Counted from the stretch's first letter, positions 8,063 to 18,036 are shown. The stretch is DNA of 64,000 bases from Prevotellaceae bacterium (GCA_020636675.1 JACJXK010000012.1:1-64000), one strand, 5' to 3'. Notes: generated by a model from the sequence alone, not told the origin. Translations and numbers: made by a program.

Positions 8063-9286
8063 ATGTTTTATTATCTTTTTAATTATTTGTCGAAGATGGA
8101 CGTCATAGGGGCGGGGATGTTTAAGTACGTTTCGTTCCGTTCTGCTTTTGCTTTCATCTTTTCTTTGCTTATCGCAACGTTCATAGGAAAGAAAATCATC
8201 AGAATGTTGCAGAAAAAGCAGATAGGTGAGATTATCCGAGATCTGGATTTGGAAGGGCAGATGAGCAAAAAGGGTACTCCGACCATGGGTGGTGTTATTA
8301 TCATCATTGCCATACTCATTCCGTGTCTCCTTTTCGGCAAATTAGACAATGTCTATTTGATATTGCTGATGGTAACCACAGTTTGGTTGGGAGCCATCGG
8401 CTTCTTGGACGATTATATCAAGGTGTTCAAGAAGGATAAGGAGGGTCTGCATGGACGTTTCAAGATAGTGGGCCAAATCGGATTGGGACTTATCGTAGGT
8501 CTTACTCTCTATTTCAGTGATAGTGTCGTGATGAGGGAAAATACGGTTACTGTTCCCAAGACCGCAAATGTGGAAGAGGTGGTGGAATATTCGGCAGTGA
8601 GTGAGAAATCGACGAAGACGACTATCCCTTTTGTAAAGGATAACAACTTCGATTATGCGGATCTTTTCACTTTTATGGGAGATAAGGCGCAGACTTGTGG
8701 TTGGATATTCTTTGTTTTGGTGACTATCTTCATCGTGACGGCTGTTTCTAATGGCGCTAATTTGACGGATGGACTTGATGGACTTGCCACGGGAACATCG
8801 GCTATAATAGGAACCACATTGGGTATATTGGCCTATTTGTCCAGCCACGTTGAGTTTGCCGGATACTTGAACATCATGTATATACCATATTCTGAAGAGA
8901 TGGTGATTTTTATCTGTGCCTTTGTGGGCGCCACTATCGGGTTCTTGTGGTATAACTCTTATCCGGCGCAAGTCTTTATGGGCGATACCGGAAGCCTTAC
9001 GCTGGGTGGTATCATCGCTGTGTTTGCGGTCATCATCCATAAGGAGCTGTTGATCCCTATCTTGTGCGGTATCTTCTTGGTCGAGAATCTTTCGGTAATG
9101 ATGCAGGTCTATTATTTCAAATATACCAAGAAAAAGTATGGAGAGGGTCGCCGGATTTTCCGTATGGCTCCGCTTCACCATCATTATCAGAAGCTGGGAG
9201 TGCCGGAGGCTAAGATTGTGGCTCGTTTCTGGATTGTGGGTATCCTTTTGGCAATGTTCACTATCGTGACATTGAAGATGAGGTAA
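8063..9286 (+). CDS. mraY: phospho-N-acetylmuramoyl-pentapeptide-transferase
   Basis: MraY moves phospho-MurNAc-pentapeptide from UDP to undecaprenyl phosphate in the inner membrane, giving lipid I. The 407-residue polytopic protein has the catalytic FLDDYIKV near residue 114, NLTDGLDGLA near residue 233, MGDTGS near residue 305 and the HHHYQ motif near residue 373. Between about residues 160 and 205 it has a polar, low-complexity insertion rich in Val, Lys, Thr and Asp that makes it longer than the roughly 360-residue E. coli enzyme; such an insert is common in Bacteroidetes. Confidence 0.96.
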   Translation: MFYYLFNYLSKMDVIGAGMFKYVSFRSAFAFIFSLLIATFIGKKIIRMLQKKQIGEIIRDLDLEGQMSKKGTPTMGGVIIIIAILIPCLLFGKLDNVYLILLMVTTVWLGAIGFLDDYIKVFKKDKEGLHGRFKIVGQIGLGLIVGLTLYFSDSVVMRENTVTVPKTANVEEVVEYSAVSEKSTKTTIPFVKDNNFDYADLFTFMGDKAQTCGWIFFVLVTIFIVTAVSNGANLTDGLDGLATGTSAIIGTTLGILAYLSSHVEFAGYLNIMYIPYSEEMVIFICAFVGATIGFLWYNSYPAQVFMGDTGSLTLGGIIAVFAVIIHKELLIPILCGIFLVENLSVMMQVYYFKYTKKKYGEGRRIFRMAPLHHHYQKLGVPEAKIVARFWIVGILLAMFTIVTLKMR

Positions 9287-9321
9287 TTTTTTTTCGGAGT
9301 GAATTTTATACGTAATCAGAT

Positions 9322-10653
9322 ATGAATATAGTCGTATTAGGTGCAGGTGAGAGTGGCGTAGGTGCCGCTATCCTGGCGAAAGAGAAAGGCTTTGAGGTCT
9401 TTGTCTCCGATAAGTCGGAGATTAAAGATAAATATAAGAAGGAGATGACCGACCATTCTATCGAGTGGGAGGAGAAACAACATACGGAAGGACGCATTCT
9501 TGCGGCGGACGAGATAATAAAGAGCCCTGGCATTCCGGAAAGTGCACCTATTATCAAGGCACTGAGATCGAAGGGAACTAAAATCATCTCCGAGATAGAG
9601 TTCGCAGGAAGATATTCCAATTCGAAGATGATATGTATAACGGGAAGTAATGGAAAGACAACTACTACCATGCTTACTTACCATATCTTGCAGAAGGCAG
9701 GCTTGAAGGTGGGGCTGGCTGGCAATGTGGGTTTCAGCTTGGCGCGCCAAGTGGCCTATGGTGATTTTGATTACTATGTCATTGAGTTGAGTAGTTTCCA
9801 ATTGGATGGCATGTATGAATTTAAGGCAGATGTGGCTGTCCTTCTGAATATTACGCCAGACCATTTGGATAGGTACGAGTACAAGTTCCAAAATTACATC
9901 GACTCCAAATTCAGAATTGTGCAGAATATGACGGAGAAGGAGCATTTCATTTATTGGAATGACGATCCGATTATTCAAAAGGAGTTGGAAAAAAGGGATA
10001 TAAAGGCGACGAAATGTCCTTTTGCTATGGAGAAGGAAGATGGATTGGCCGCTTATATAGAAAATGAAATACTTAATATAACTGTAAAAAATACAACGTT
10101 TGATATGGAACTTAATAAATTATCGCTTAAAGGACAACATAATGTTTATAACTCAATGGCGGCCGGAATCACGGCTTGTATAGCAGATATAAACAAATCG
10201 ACGATAAGAGAGTCGTTGAGCGATTTTCGTGGTGTTGAGCATCGCCTTGAACCGGTAGCTAAGGTGCGAAATGTGTTGTTTATCAATGATTCCAAGGCTA
10301 CAAACGTAAATTCATGTTGGTATGCTCTTCAGTGCATGAAGACTCCTGTAGTCCTGATTTTGGGAGGTAAGGACAAGGGCAACGATTATTCGGAGATTGA
10401 GTCGTTAGTTAAGGATAAGGTTCGTGCCATTGTCTGCCTAGGTGTCGATAATGCTAAACTGCACGCATTTTTCGATGGTAAGGTGCCCGTTATTGACGAC
10501 GCACTTTCGATGAAGGAGGCTGTCGAGAAATCGTTCTCTTTTGCCCAAAAGGGTGATACAGTATTGCTTTCTCCATGTTGCGCCAGCTTCGACCTTTTCC
10601 AGAGTTATGAGGATAGAGGCTGCCAGTTCAAAGAGCAGGTGAAGGCATTGTGA
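9322..10653 (+). CDS. murD: UDP-N-acetylmuramoylalanine--D-glutamate ligase
   Basis: MurD adds D-glutamate to UDP-MurNAc-L-alanine, the second step of stem-peptide synthesis. The 443-residue protein has an N-terminal Rossmann domain (VLGAGESGVGAA), the ATP-binding ITGSNGKTTTT near residue 110, the LNITPDHLDRY segment and a C-terminal domain with NDSKATN and GGKDKG. It follows mraY and precedes ftsW by 21 bases to the chosen ftsW start. Confidence 0.95.
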   Translation: MNIVVLGAGESGVGAAILAKEKGFEVFVSDKSEIKDKYKKEMTDHSIEWEEKQHTEGRILAADEIIKSPGIPESAPIIKALRSKGTKIISEIEFAGRYSNSKMICITGSNGKTTTTMLTYHILQKAGLKVGLAGNVGFSLARQVAYGDFDYYVIELSSFQLDGMYEFKADVAVLLNITPDHLDRYEYKFQNYIDSKFRIVQNMTEKEHFIYWNDDPIIQKELEKRDIKATKCPFAMEKEDGLAAYIENEILNITVKNTTFDMELNKLSLKGQHNVYNSMAAGITACIADINKSTIRESLSDFRGVEHRLEPVAKVRNVLFINDSKATNVNSCWYALQCMKTPVVLILGGKDKGNDYSEIESLVKDKVRAIVCLGVDNAKLHAFFDGKVPVIDDALSMKEAVEKSFSFAQKGDTVLLSPCCASFDLFQSYEDRGCQFKEQVKAL

Positions 10654-10674
10654 TAAAACTAAGTGTCGGTTGAG

Positions 10675-11841
10675 ATGAAAGAGTTTGTACAGAGAAATTT
10701 CAAGGGGGACAAGATCGTATGGATTGTCTTTGTCGTCATGATCGTTATATCGGCGATGGAGATGTATAGTGCGTCCAGTTCCTTGGCTTATAGGCAGGCA
10801 AGTTATACTTCGCCTGTCTGGCGGCATATTGGATTTCTTGGTGTCGGATTCTTTATCGCATTCTTCATCCATCTATTTTCCTACAAGAAATATCCTCTGA
10901 TATTCATTGGACTTTCAGTTATTACCATTTTCTTTTTGTGCCTTACTTTGGTGAATGGTGCAGTAGCCAATAATGCATCCCGATGGTTGGGTGTGGGAGG
11001 TGTCCAGTTTCAGCCGTCAGAATTTGCTAAAATATGTGTTATCGGTTTATTGTCTACTGTGTTGTCCCATGAGCAGAGTGAAGACAAATCGGCAGATGGT
11101 GCGTTAAAAAAGTGTATTCTCATAATCGGAGTGGCGGCTGTCCTTATTGTGTCCGAGAATCTCTCTACCGCATTGCTGGTGTGCCTCATCGGTTTCATTA
11201 TGATGTGGTATGGACGTGTGTCCATAAAAAAATTGTTGTCTCTGGTTCTTGTAGGGCTGTCTTTGGGCGCGGCTTTTTACTTTGTTATTCCTCATTTGCC
11301 GGATTGGAAGCCATTTCATAGGGCTTCTGTATGGAGGGCTCGTATTGATGCCCATTTTGAGGACAAGGAATCTGCAAATATGGCTAAGTTCAAGATAGAT
11401 GACGATAATTATCAGGAGTCTCATGCGAAAATAGCCGTTTCTAATAGTCATTTGTGGGGAAGGGGAATAGGCAACAGTATAGAACGGGACTTTTTGCCTC
11501 AGGCTTATTCTGATTTTATCTTTGCCATAATTATAGAGGAAACGGGTGTTTTAGGCGCGGGTTTCGTGGTGCTTTTGTATCTGGTCTTGTTCTTCCGAGC
11601 GGGATATATTGCCAAACGATGTTCAAGTGCATTTCCCGCCTTGCTGGTATTGGGGCTTGCTACGATGATTTTGTTGCAGGCCTTTATGAATATGGCGGTT
11701 GCAGTGGGTGCGATGCCTGTCACCGGACAGACTTTGCCTATTATTAGTAGGGGCGGTACGTCTATTCTTGTTATTAGTGCGTATTTTGGAATGATTCTGA
11801 GCGTTAGCCGTTATGCGGAAACGGAAGACGCTGAAAAATAA
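10675..11841 (+). CDS. ftsW: SEDS peptidoglycan glycosyltransferase FtsW
   Basis: FtsW polymerises septal glycan strands from lipid II and works with FtsI. The roughly 388-residue protein is polytopic with the SEDS-family features VGGVQFQPSEFAKI near residue 105 and a C-terminal PVTGQTLPIISRGGTS near residue 350. The frame is also open from a GTG at 10663; ATG 10675 (MKEFVQRNFKGDK) fits the family better. It ends 6 bases before murG, so the two are very likely co-transcribed and perhaps translationally coupled. Confidence 0.94.
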   Translation: MKEFVQRNFKGDKIVWIVFVVMIVISAMEMYSASSSLAYRQASYTSPVWRHIGFLGVGFFIAFFIHLFSYKKYPLIFIGLSVITIFFLCLTLVNGAVANNASRWLGVGGVQFQPSEFAKICVIGLLSTVLSHEQSEDKSADGALKKCILIIGVAAVLIVSENLSTALLVCLIGFIMMWYGRVSIKKLLSLVLVGLSLGAAFYFVIPHLPDWKPFHRASVWRARIDAHFEDKESANMAKFKIDDDNYQESHAKIAVSNSHLWGRGIGNSIERDFLPQAYSDFIFAIIIEETGVLGAGFVVLLYLVLFFRAGYIAKRCSSAFPALLVLGLATMILLQAFMNMAVAVGAMPVTGQTLPIISRGGTSILVISAYFGMILSVSRYAETEDAEK

Positions 11842-11847
11842 AATGTT

Positions 11848-12954
11848 ATGAAGAAAATGAAATTTATAATAAGCGGAGGTGGTACTGGCGGACATATATT
11901 TCCTGCCATTTCCATCGCAAATGCATTGAAACGTAGGGTTCCGGATGCTGACTTCCTCTTTGTGGGAGCAGATGGCCGTATGGAGATGGAGAAGGTTCCG
12001 GCGGCGGGCTATGCCATCAAGGGACTTCCCGTAAGTGGATTTGACCGTAAAAATATGTTGAAGAACGTCAAGGTCGTTGCTAGACTGTTCAAAAGTATAT
12101 TCTTGGCCAAAAAGATTGTTCGGGACTTTGCTCCGGATGCAGTTGTTGGTGTGGGTGGATATGCTAGTGGACCGACTCTTTATGCTGCCAACGGACAGGG
12201 TATCCCTACCGTGTTGCAGGAACAAAATTCGTATGCCGGTGTGACGAATAAGCTTTTGGCAAAGAAGGCGGCTAAGATATGTGTGGCGTATGAAGGAATG
12301 GACAAGTTTTTTCCAAAGGAGAAGATCATACTGACGGGAAATCCTGTCCGTCAGGATTTCTTGGACGTGGAGCCAAAGGCAGAAGAGGCTTACCGATTCT
12401 TTCATTTTGATTCTACAAAGAAAACATTGCTTATCATTGGTGGTAGCCTAGGGGCTAGAACCATCAATCAGAGTATATTGAAGGGATTGCCACAGTTAAA
12501 GGCTGCCGGCATTCAGGTACTTTGGCAAACAGGCAAATATTATTTCGAGAATATGAAACAGCAGGCTGCTCCCTATATAGATGACAATCTGTTGGTGACA
12601 GATTTCGTAAAAAGGATGGATTATGCCTATGCTATCGCAGACTTGGTAATCTCCCGTGCTGGCGCTAGTTCTATTTCGGAACTTTGTCTGTTGGGTAAAT
12701 CTTCAATCTTGGTGCCATCTCCAAATGTGGCGGAGGATCATCAGACTAAAAATGCCATGGCATTGTCTGATCGGGATGCGGCGATGATGATTTCGGACGC
12801 GGATGCTCCCGTTAAGTTGGCGAACGCGGCTATTGACCTGATTGCCGATTCTGAATCGTTGTCTCGGATAGGGAAAAATGCGAAGGCGATGGCTCAGCTG
12901 GATTCTGCCGATCGTATTGCATCGGAAATATTGGCGTTGGTGCCTAAAGAATAG
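11848..12954 (+). CDS. murG: UDP-N-acetylglucosamine--MurNAc-(pentapeptide) pyrophosphoryl-undecaprenol GlcNAc transferase
   Basis: MurG adds GlcNAc to lipid I on the cytoplasmic face of the membrane to make lipid II. The 368-residue GT28 protein has the glycine-rich GGGTGGHIFPA loop at the start, VGGYASGP near residue 105, GGSLGARTIN near residue 200, and the UDP-GlcNAc-binding region ISRAGASSISELCLLG with VAEDHQTKNA around 265-305. Spacing to murC is 46 bases. Confidence 0.96.
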   Translation: MKKMKFIISGGGTGGHIFPAISIANALKRRVPDADFLFVGADGRMEMEKVPAAGYAIKGLPVSGFDRKNMLKNVKVVARLFKSIFLAKKIVRDFAPDAVVGVGGYASGPTLYAANGQGIPTVLQEQNSYAGVTNKLLAKKAAKICVAYEGMDKFFPKEKIILTGNPVRQDFLDVEPKAEEAYRFFHFDSTKKTLLIIGGSLGARTINQSILKGLPQLKAAGIQVLWQTGKYYFENMKQQAAPYIDDNLLVTDFVKRMDYAYAIADLVISRAGASSISELCLLGKSSILVPSPNVAEDHQTKNAMALSDRDAAMMISDADAPVKLANAAIDLIADSESLSRIGKNAKAMAQLDSADRIASEILALVPKE

Positions 12955-13000
12955 ATAAATAGATCGGAATGTGCGGTCTTGATTTGTAATCCGTAAAGAA

Positions 13001-14368
13001 ATGAAGAATATATATTTTCTCGGCATAGGTGGTATTGGAATGAGTGCATTGGCTCGCTATTTCAATGCAAAAGGTTATTCTGTCGCAGGCTATGACCGCA
13101 CGGAATCTGCGCTGACAATGTCTCTCCAATCGGAGGGTATTGACATCCATTATGTGGATAGCGTAGGTCTCATCCCCTCCAAATATAAGGACAAGGAGAA
13201 CGCGTTGGTCGTCATTACGCCCGCTATTCCAGCTTCCTTAGGTGAACTGGAATTTTTCCGTCAGAATGGATTCTCTATCATGAAACGTTCGCAGGTGCTG
13301 GGTGAGATAACAAAGTCTCAGCGAGGTATCTGTGTCGCCGGCACTCATGGTAAAACGACAACAACTACGATGACTGCCCATCTGCTGCACAATTCGCATG
13401 TGGATTGCAATGCGTTTATAGGTGGCATCTCGAAAAACTTTAAACAGAATCTGCATCTGTCGGATAACAGCGACTTGGTGGTGATAGAGGCCGACGAATA
13501 CGATCGCTCTTTCTTGACTTTATCTCCATATATGGCGGCTATTACGGCCGTCGATGCCGATCATCTTGACATCTACGGAACGGAGGCTCAATATAGGGCC
13601 GGCTTTGAGGACTTTACCTCGTTGATTAGGCCGGATGGGGTCTTGTTGATGAAGTTAGGTCTGCCTATCACGCCTCGAGTGAAAGAGGGTGTGCGGGTGT
13701 TGACCTATTCAATAGAAGCAGGAAATTATCATGCGGATAATATACGGACTGGAAATGGAGAAATCGTTTTTGATTTTGTGACTCCGCAAGGTCTTATTAA
13801 GAATATTAAGTTGGGGGTCCCTGTCCGCATTAATATCGAAAACGGAATTGCAGCCATGACGTTGGCTCTGCTCAACGGAGCAACCCCTGATGAGGTTAGA
13901 ACGGCTATGGCTACGTTTATGGGAGTGAAGAGACGTTTCGATTTCCATATCAAGCGAGACGATTTGGTGTTTATGGACGATTATGCCCATCATCCCCAGG
14001 AACTGAAGTCGTGCATAGAGTCTGTCCGTGCATTGTATAAGGACAAACATATCTGTGGCATTTTCCAGCCGCATCTTTATACTCGTACGCGCGACTTTGC
14101 CGATGATTTTGCTCGTAGTCTCTCGCTCTTGGATGAGGTGGTGCTTTTGGATATTTATCCGGCAAGGGAGAAGCCCATTCCGGGAGTTACATCCCAAATG
14201 CTGCTGGATAAGATAACGATTTCCAACAAACGGATATGTTCGAAGGATGAGTTGAAGGAGTTTGTCCGGACACATCGGTTCGAGGTGTTGCTTACGGTAG
14301 GTGCTGGTGATATAGATTTGATGATACCAGAGTTGAAGAAAATTTTACTGTCTAATATTGATGCATAA
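13001..14368 (+). CDS. murC: UDP-N-acetylmuramate--L-alanine ligase
   Basis: MurC joins L-alanine to UDP-MurNAc, the first step of stem-peptide assembly. The 455-residue protein shows the N-terminal nucleotide-sugar binding motif GIGGIGMSALA, the ATP loop GTHGKTTTTT near residue 110, EADEYDRSF near residue 163, and DDYAHHPQE near residue 325. The 3' end overlaps the start of ftsQ by 8 bases, a usual sign of coupled translation. Confidence 0.96.
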   Translation: MKNIYFLGIGGIGMSALARYFNAKGYSVAGYDRTESALTMSLQSEGIDIHYVDSVGLIPSKYKDKENALVVITPAIPASLGELEFFRQNGFSIMKRSQVLGEITKSQRGICVAGTHGKTTTTTMTAHLLHNSHVDCNAFIGGISKNFKQNLHLSDNSDLVVIEADEYDRSFLTLSPYMAAITAVDADHLDIYGTEAQYRAGFEDFTSLIRPDGVLLMKLGLPITPRVKEGVRVLTYSIEAGNYHADNIRTGNGEIVFDFVTPQGLIKNIKLGVPVRINIENGIAAMTLALLNGATPDEVRTAMATFMGVKRRFDFHIKRDDLVFMDDYAHHPQELKSCIESVRALYKDKHICGIFQPHLYTRTRDFADDFARSLSLLDEVVLLDIYPAREKPIPGVTSQMLLDKITISNKRICSKDELKEFVRTHRFEVLLTVGAGDIDLMIPELKKILLSNIDA

Positions 14369-15092
14369 GAAGTGGGTTAAAATATCAATCATTTGTGCTA
14401 TCTTAGGATATCTCGTTTTTTCTATCTTTGCATTCTCTTTCAGATCGAAAAATCAGGTATGCAAGGCGGTCTTGGTCGAGATTAGCGATAGCTCCTCTTT
14501 GCGATTTATCACGAAGCGGAATGTGGTCTCTTTACTCGACCGTAGTGGCATAAATCCGGTTGGTGGCACCATGAAAGATATTCGGACTGATCAGATAGAA
14601 ATGGTTTTGGAGAAACAGCCACGCATAAAGCAGGCGGAGTGCTATAAAACCCCGGATGGGAAGATTAAGGTCGTGGTGAAACAGAGAGAACCCATCCTCC
14701 GGATTATGAACAACGGACATGGATATTATGTGGACAGCGAGGGAAAGACAATGCCCATCTCTTCCGATTTTACGGCTTATGTTCCTGTCGCATCCGGTGC
14801 CATTTCAGAAAAATTTGCAAAAAATGAGCTGTATGATTTTGCATTGTTCCTAAAGAGGAACAAATTTTGGGATGCACAAATAGAACAGATTTATGTTGAC
14901 TATAATGAAGAGGTCGAGCTTGTCCCTAGGGTGGGAGACCACATCATAGCACTGGGGAAACTTGACAGTTATGAATATAAGTTAGAGAAGCTCATGTCTG
15001 TATATAAAGATGGTTTCAGCCGTACAGGTTGGAACAAATATAGACGGGTTGATTTGAGATATGAAAACCAAGTGGTTTGTACAAAACGCTAG
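14361..15092 (+). CDS. ftsQ: cell division protein FtsQ/DivIB
   Basis: The 243-residue bitopic protein has a short basic cytoplasmic head, a membrane helix at about 9-28 (ISIICAILGYLVFSIFAF) and a periplasmic POTRA-type domain that recruits FtsL and FtsW/FtsI. Primary sequence is weakly conserved; the call rests on topology, size and the invariant place between murC and ftsA. ATG 14361 is chosen over the in-frame TTG at 14358; it overlaps murC. Confidence 0.88.
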   Translation: MHKKWVKISIICAILGYLVFSIFAFSFRSKNQVCKAVLVEISDSSSLRFITKRNVVSLLDRSGINPVGGTMKDIRTDQIEMVLEKQPRIKQAECYKTPDGKIKVVVKQREPILRIMNNGHGYYVDSEGKTMPISSDFTAYVPVASGAISEKFAKNELYDFALFLKRNKFWDAQIEQIYVDYNEEVELVPRVGDHIIALGKLDSYEYKLEKLMSVYKDGFSRTGWNKYRRVDLRYENQVVCTKR

Positions 15093-15104
15093 GCTTGGTA
15101 CTCG

Positions 15105-15122
15105 CAAAACCTTCGGGTTTTG
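15105..15122 (+). promoter_or_regulatory. TTCG-capped hairpin between ftsQ and ftsA
   Basis: A 7-base-pair stem (15105-15111 with 15116-15122) closes on a TTCG loop. Interrupted T runs follow (15126-15130 and 15135-15140). The 100-base gap is the longest inside the otherwise tight dcw block. It could be a weak internal terminator, a processing site or an mRNA stability element; the sequence alone does not decide. Confidence 0.45.
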
Positions 15123-15192
15123 GAATTTTTGGGCTTTTTTGTGAGGCCTTAGAATGTGGTAATTTTTTGGAAAAAAGGAAAATATAGATGTC

Positions 15193-16548
15193 ATGATGGA
15201 TTTAGCAAATGATGATTATTATGTAGTGGTGGATATGGGTACTTCCACAATTAGGGGAGCTGTGGGCATGAAGGACTTGGACGGCAATGTTGATGTCCTT
15301 TGTTCGGAACATTGCCCCTCAAAGGGTGTAAAGCGTGGCGTAATTGTCAACCTGGAAGCTGCTGCTGGTTGTGTGAGGGAGGTCGTCACTCTTTTGCAGA
15401 ACAGGATGAATATTATCATCAATAAGAATAAAAGCGACGACGAGAAGCGCAAGTTCGTGATCGAAAAGCTTTATGTGGGTCTGAACGGGCAATCCATCCG
15501 GACACTAGATAATCATGTGCTGAGAAATCTAGGCAAAGAGGAGGTGGAGATTACTTCCGATATATTGAATACCCTTTTTGAAGAGAATAAGAATGTCAAG
15601 ATTGATGATGGCGAGATTTTGGAGGTTGTGGCGCAGGAGTTCAATATTGACGATGAGGATGAAATTAGTCCTGTCGGATATTTGGGTACTAGAATAGAAG
15701 GTCGGTATAAGATTATATGTGGACGCCCGTCTCTCAAGATAAATGTGGACAGTTGTATGCAGAGGGCAGGGTATGAGGTGGCAGGGTATCTCCTCTCTCC
15801 TGTGGCGGTCTCTAATACGGTCCTTTCTGACGAGGAAAAGAAGCTCGGCTGTGCTCTCATTGACTTCGGTGCGGGAACTACTTCCGTGGTGGTCTATTAC
15901 AAAGGTATCCTTCGCCATTTGGCGGTTGTCCCTTTCGGTAGCGATGTGATCAGCAAGGACATCATGGATTTGAAGGTGGTAGATAATGTGGCCGAGAAGT
16001 TAAAGGTGAAATATGGCTCTGCGATGGAGGAGATGATTAAAAATTTCGAAATCAATGTGCCTATGTTGGCAGGAAAGAGCCGAATGGTTAATTCTCGCTT
16101 CTTGTCTTCTATAATAGAGGCTAGAATTGATGAGATTCTTGACTGTATATGGAAGCAACTGGACAAGTCTCATCTTACTTCCTACATCAATGAGGTCGTG
16201 ATAACAGGAAAAGGTGCCAATCTTAAAAACTTGAAAGATAAGATGGAACTCCGCACGGGCGTGGATGTTAGGGAGGGAGTCCCTACCTGGAATACGGCCG
16301 AAGGCTTGGATGATAAGTTCAAAACAGTGGAGTATGGTTTGTTGATAGGTTTGTTGAACGGTGCAGAAAATGTATGTGTTAACTCTTCCGTTGATATGCA
16401 GACGGAGACGACGGTTTCGAGACCGGAGAAAAAGCGGGTCAAGAAGGATGATGATTCCGGTCAAGGCTCTTTGTGGGGTGTCTTCTCTAAAGTGAAGCAG
16501 AAGTGTGGTAATTTTATGGACGATTTATTGGATGATAAAAATATATAA
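15193..16548 (+). CDS. ftsA: cell division protein FtsA
   Basis: FtsA is the actin-like ATPase that tethers FtsZ filaments to the membrane. The 451-residue product has the phosphate-binding VVDMGTSTIRGAVG at the N-terminus, the nucleotide-binding ALIDFGAGTTSVVVY near residue 220 and the adenosine motif VVITGKGANLKNL near residue 335. The C-terminus SLWGVFSKVKQKCGNFMDDL forms a plausible amphipathic membrane-targeting helix, preceded by a charged linker. ATG 15193 is used; another ATG follows directly. It sits 11 bases before ftsZ. Confidence 0.95.
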   Translation: MMDLANDDYYVVVDMGTSTIRGAVGMKDLDGNVDVLCSEHCPSKGVKRGVIVNLEAAAGCVREVVTLLQNRMNIIINKNKSDDEKRKFVIEKLYVGLNGQSIRTLDNHVLRNLGKEEVEITSDILNTLFEENKNVKIDDGEILEVVAQEFNIDDEDEISPVGYLGTRIEGRYKIICGRPSLKINVDSCMQRAGYEVAGYLLSPVAVSNTVLSDEEKKLGCALIDFGAGTTSVVVYYKGILRHLAVVPFGSDVISKDIMDLKVVDNVAEKLKVKYGSAMEEMIKNFEINVPMLAGKSRMVNSRFLSSIIEARIDEILDCIWKQLDKSHLTSYINEVVITGKGANLKNLKDKMELRTGVDVREGVPTWNTAEGLDDKFKTVEYGLLIGLLNGAENVCVNSSVDMQTETTVSRPEKKRVKKDDDSGQGSLWGVFSKVKQKCGNFMDDLLDDKNI

Positions 16549-16559
16549 AATATAAGCTT

Positions 16560-18011
16560 ATGAGCGAAAGTATAGTAGACATTGAATTCGACGAGGATAA
16601 GTCTAAGCCCGTCATCAAGGTCATCGGGGTCGGTGGCGGAGGTGGCAATGCGGTCAATCACATGTTTAATCAGGGTATCCGTCATGTTGATTTTGTTATT
16701 TGCAATACGGATGCACAGGCTCTAAGCAAGTCGCCTATTCCTGCTAAAATCATTTTGGGAGACAGCGTTCGTGGAGCCGGAAACAAACCAGAAAAGGGTC
16801 GTCAGGCAGCCATCAAGTCTCTTCCTGAGATAGAAGATATGCTGAAGGACTCTACGGAGATGGTGTTCATCACTGCAGGAATGGGTGGAGGCACGGGAAC
16901 AGGAGCTGCTCCTGTGATAGCACAGGCAGCAAAGGATCTTGGCATACTGACAATCGGTATCGTGACTATCCCTTTCCTGTTTGAAGGCCGCCGACGAGTT
17001 TCTCAGGCCATCGCAGGGGTGGAGGAGATGCGTAAGCATGTTGATGCTGTCTTGGTGATTAATACGGAACGTATACGCACGCTATATCCTGATTTGGAAC
17101 TGCATGATGCTTTTGCTAATGCAGATAACGTATTGACTATGGCGGCGAAGGGTATTGCCGAAATTATTACGGTTCCCGGTTATGTAAATGTCGACTTGGA
17201 GGATGTTAAGACGGTAATGGCAGATAGTGGCGATGCGGTGATGGGATCAGCCCACGCGGCAGGACCTGACCGTGCTAAAGAAGCCATCAAACAGGCTCTT
17301 ACATCTCCTCTTTTGCTTAGTACTAATCTTAGAGGTGCTAAGGATATATTGTTGAATATCTCTTATGGTTCGGAAGATAAGGTTAGGGTGGAAGAGTTGA
17401 CGGACATTACCGATTATATCTACGAACAAGTAGGACCTGATGCCCAAATTCTTTGGGGTGATACGGTTGATCCTAATCTGGGCACGGAGATCAATGTTAC
17501 TATTGTTGCTACTGGATTCAATTTGAACGAGGAACAGACTTTTGATGGGATGAATATATCGTCTCAATCTCAGATGCAGCCTTCTATGGGGATGTCAACC
17601 CAGATCCCTGTTCAACCGCAGAGACCTCAGACGGCTCAGCCTGTCGAACAGCCAGCCGCTCAACCTCAGCAGCCGGTAGAGGAGCAGCCGGTTCGGATTG
17701 ATGTTAGCAAATATTATGGGGAAGGTCCTAATTCGTGGAATACGCCGTCTCCTAAGAAGGAACAGCCTGCAGCTTCTGCGCCTGCTGCTCATCCGGAGGA
17801 GGATTCTGTTGTGGTTGTAAATCTGGATGATGACGCTAACATTGATATGGTTGAAAGCATCCCCGCATACAAAAGGAAACAGATGCAGAATGGGTCTTCC
17901 AACTGTCTGACGGACGAGGATGGGGCAGTGTCCCGATTCTCCATAGGAAAAGATGGCGATTCTGTACAGTTGAAGGATAAAAACAACTTTCTTCATAATA
18001 ACGTAGATTGA
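16560..18011 (+). CDS. ftsZ: cell division protein FtsZ
   Basis: FtsZ is the tubulin-like GTPase that forms the division ring. The 483-residue protein has the GGGGGNAVN nucleotide loop near residue 28, the tubulin signature GGGTGTGAAP near residue 110 and the T7-loop region near 210. After the core (about 330) comes a Gln/Pro-rich linker. A sequence like the conserved C-terminal peptide (ESIPAYKRKQM) lies at about residues 432-442, but about 40 more residues follow it, so this binding peptide is internal. It directly follows ftsA. Confidence 0.97.
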   Translation: MSESIVDIEFDEDKSKPVIKVIGVGGGGGNAVNHMFNQGIRHVDFVICNTDAQALSKSPIPAKIILGDSVRGAGNKPEKGRQAAIKSLPEIEDMLKDSTEMVFITAGMGGGTGTGAAPVIAQAAKDLGILTIGIVTIPFLFEGRRRVSQAIAGVEEMRKHVDAVLVINTERIRTLYPDLELHDAFANADNVLTMAAKGIAEIITVPGYVNVDLEDVKTVMADSGDAVMGSAHAAGPDRAKEAIKQALTSPLLLSTNLRGAKDILLNISYGSEDKVRVEELTDITDYIYEQVGPDAQILWGDTVDPNLGTEINVTIVATGFNLNEEQTFDGMNISSQSQMQPSMGMSTQIPVQPQRPQTAQPVEQPAAQPQQPVEEQPVRIDVSKYYGEGPNSWNTPSPKKEQPAASAPAAHPEEDSVVVVNLDDDANIDMVESIPAYKRKQMQNGSSNCLTDEDGAVSRFSIGKDGDSVQLKDKNNFLHNNVD

Positions 18012-18036
18012 TTTATATAACTAAATAGAAACTATC

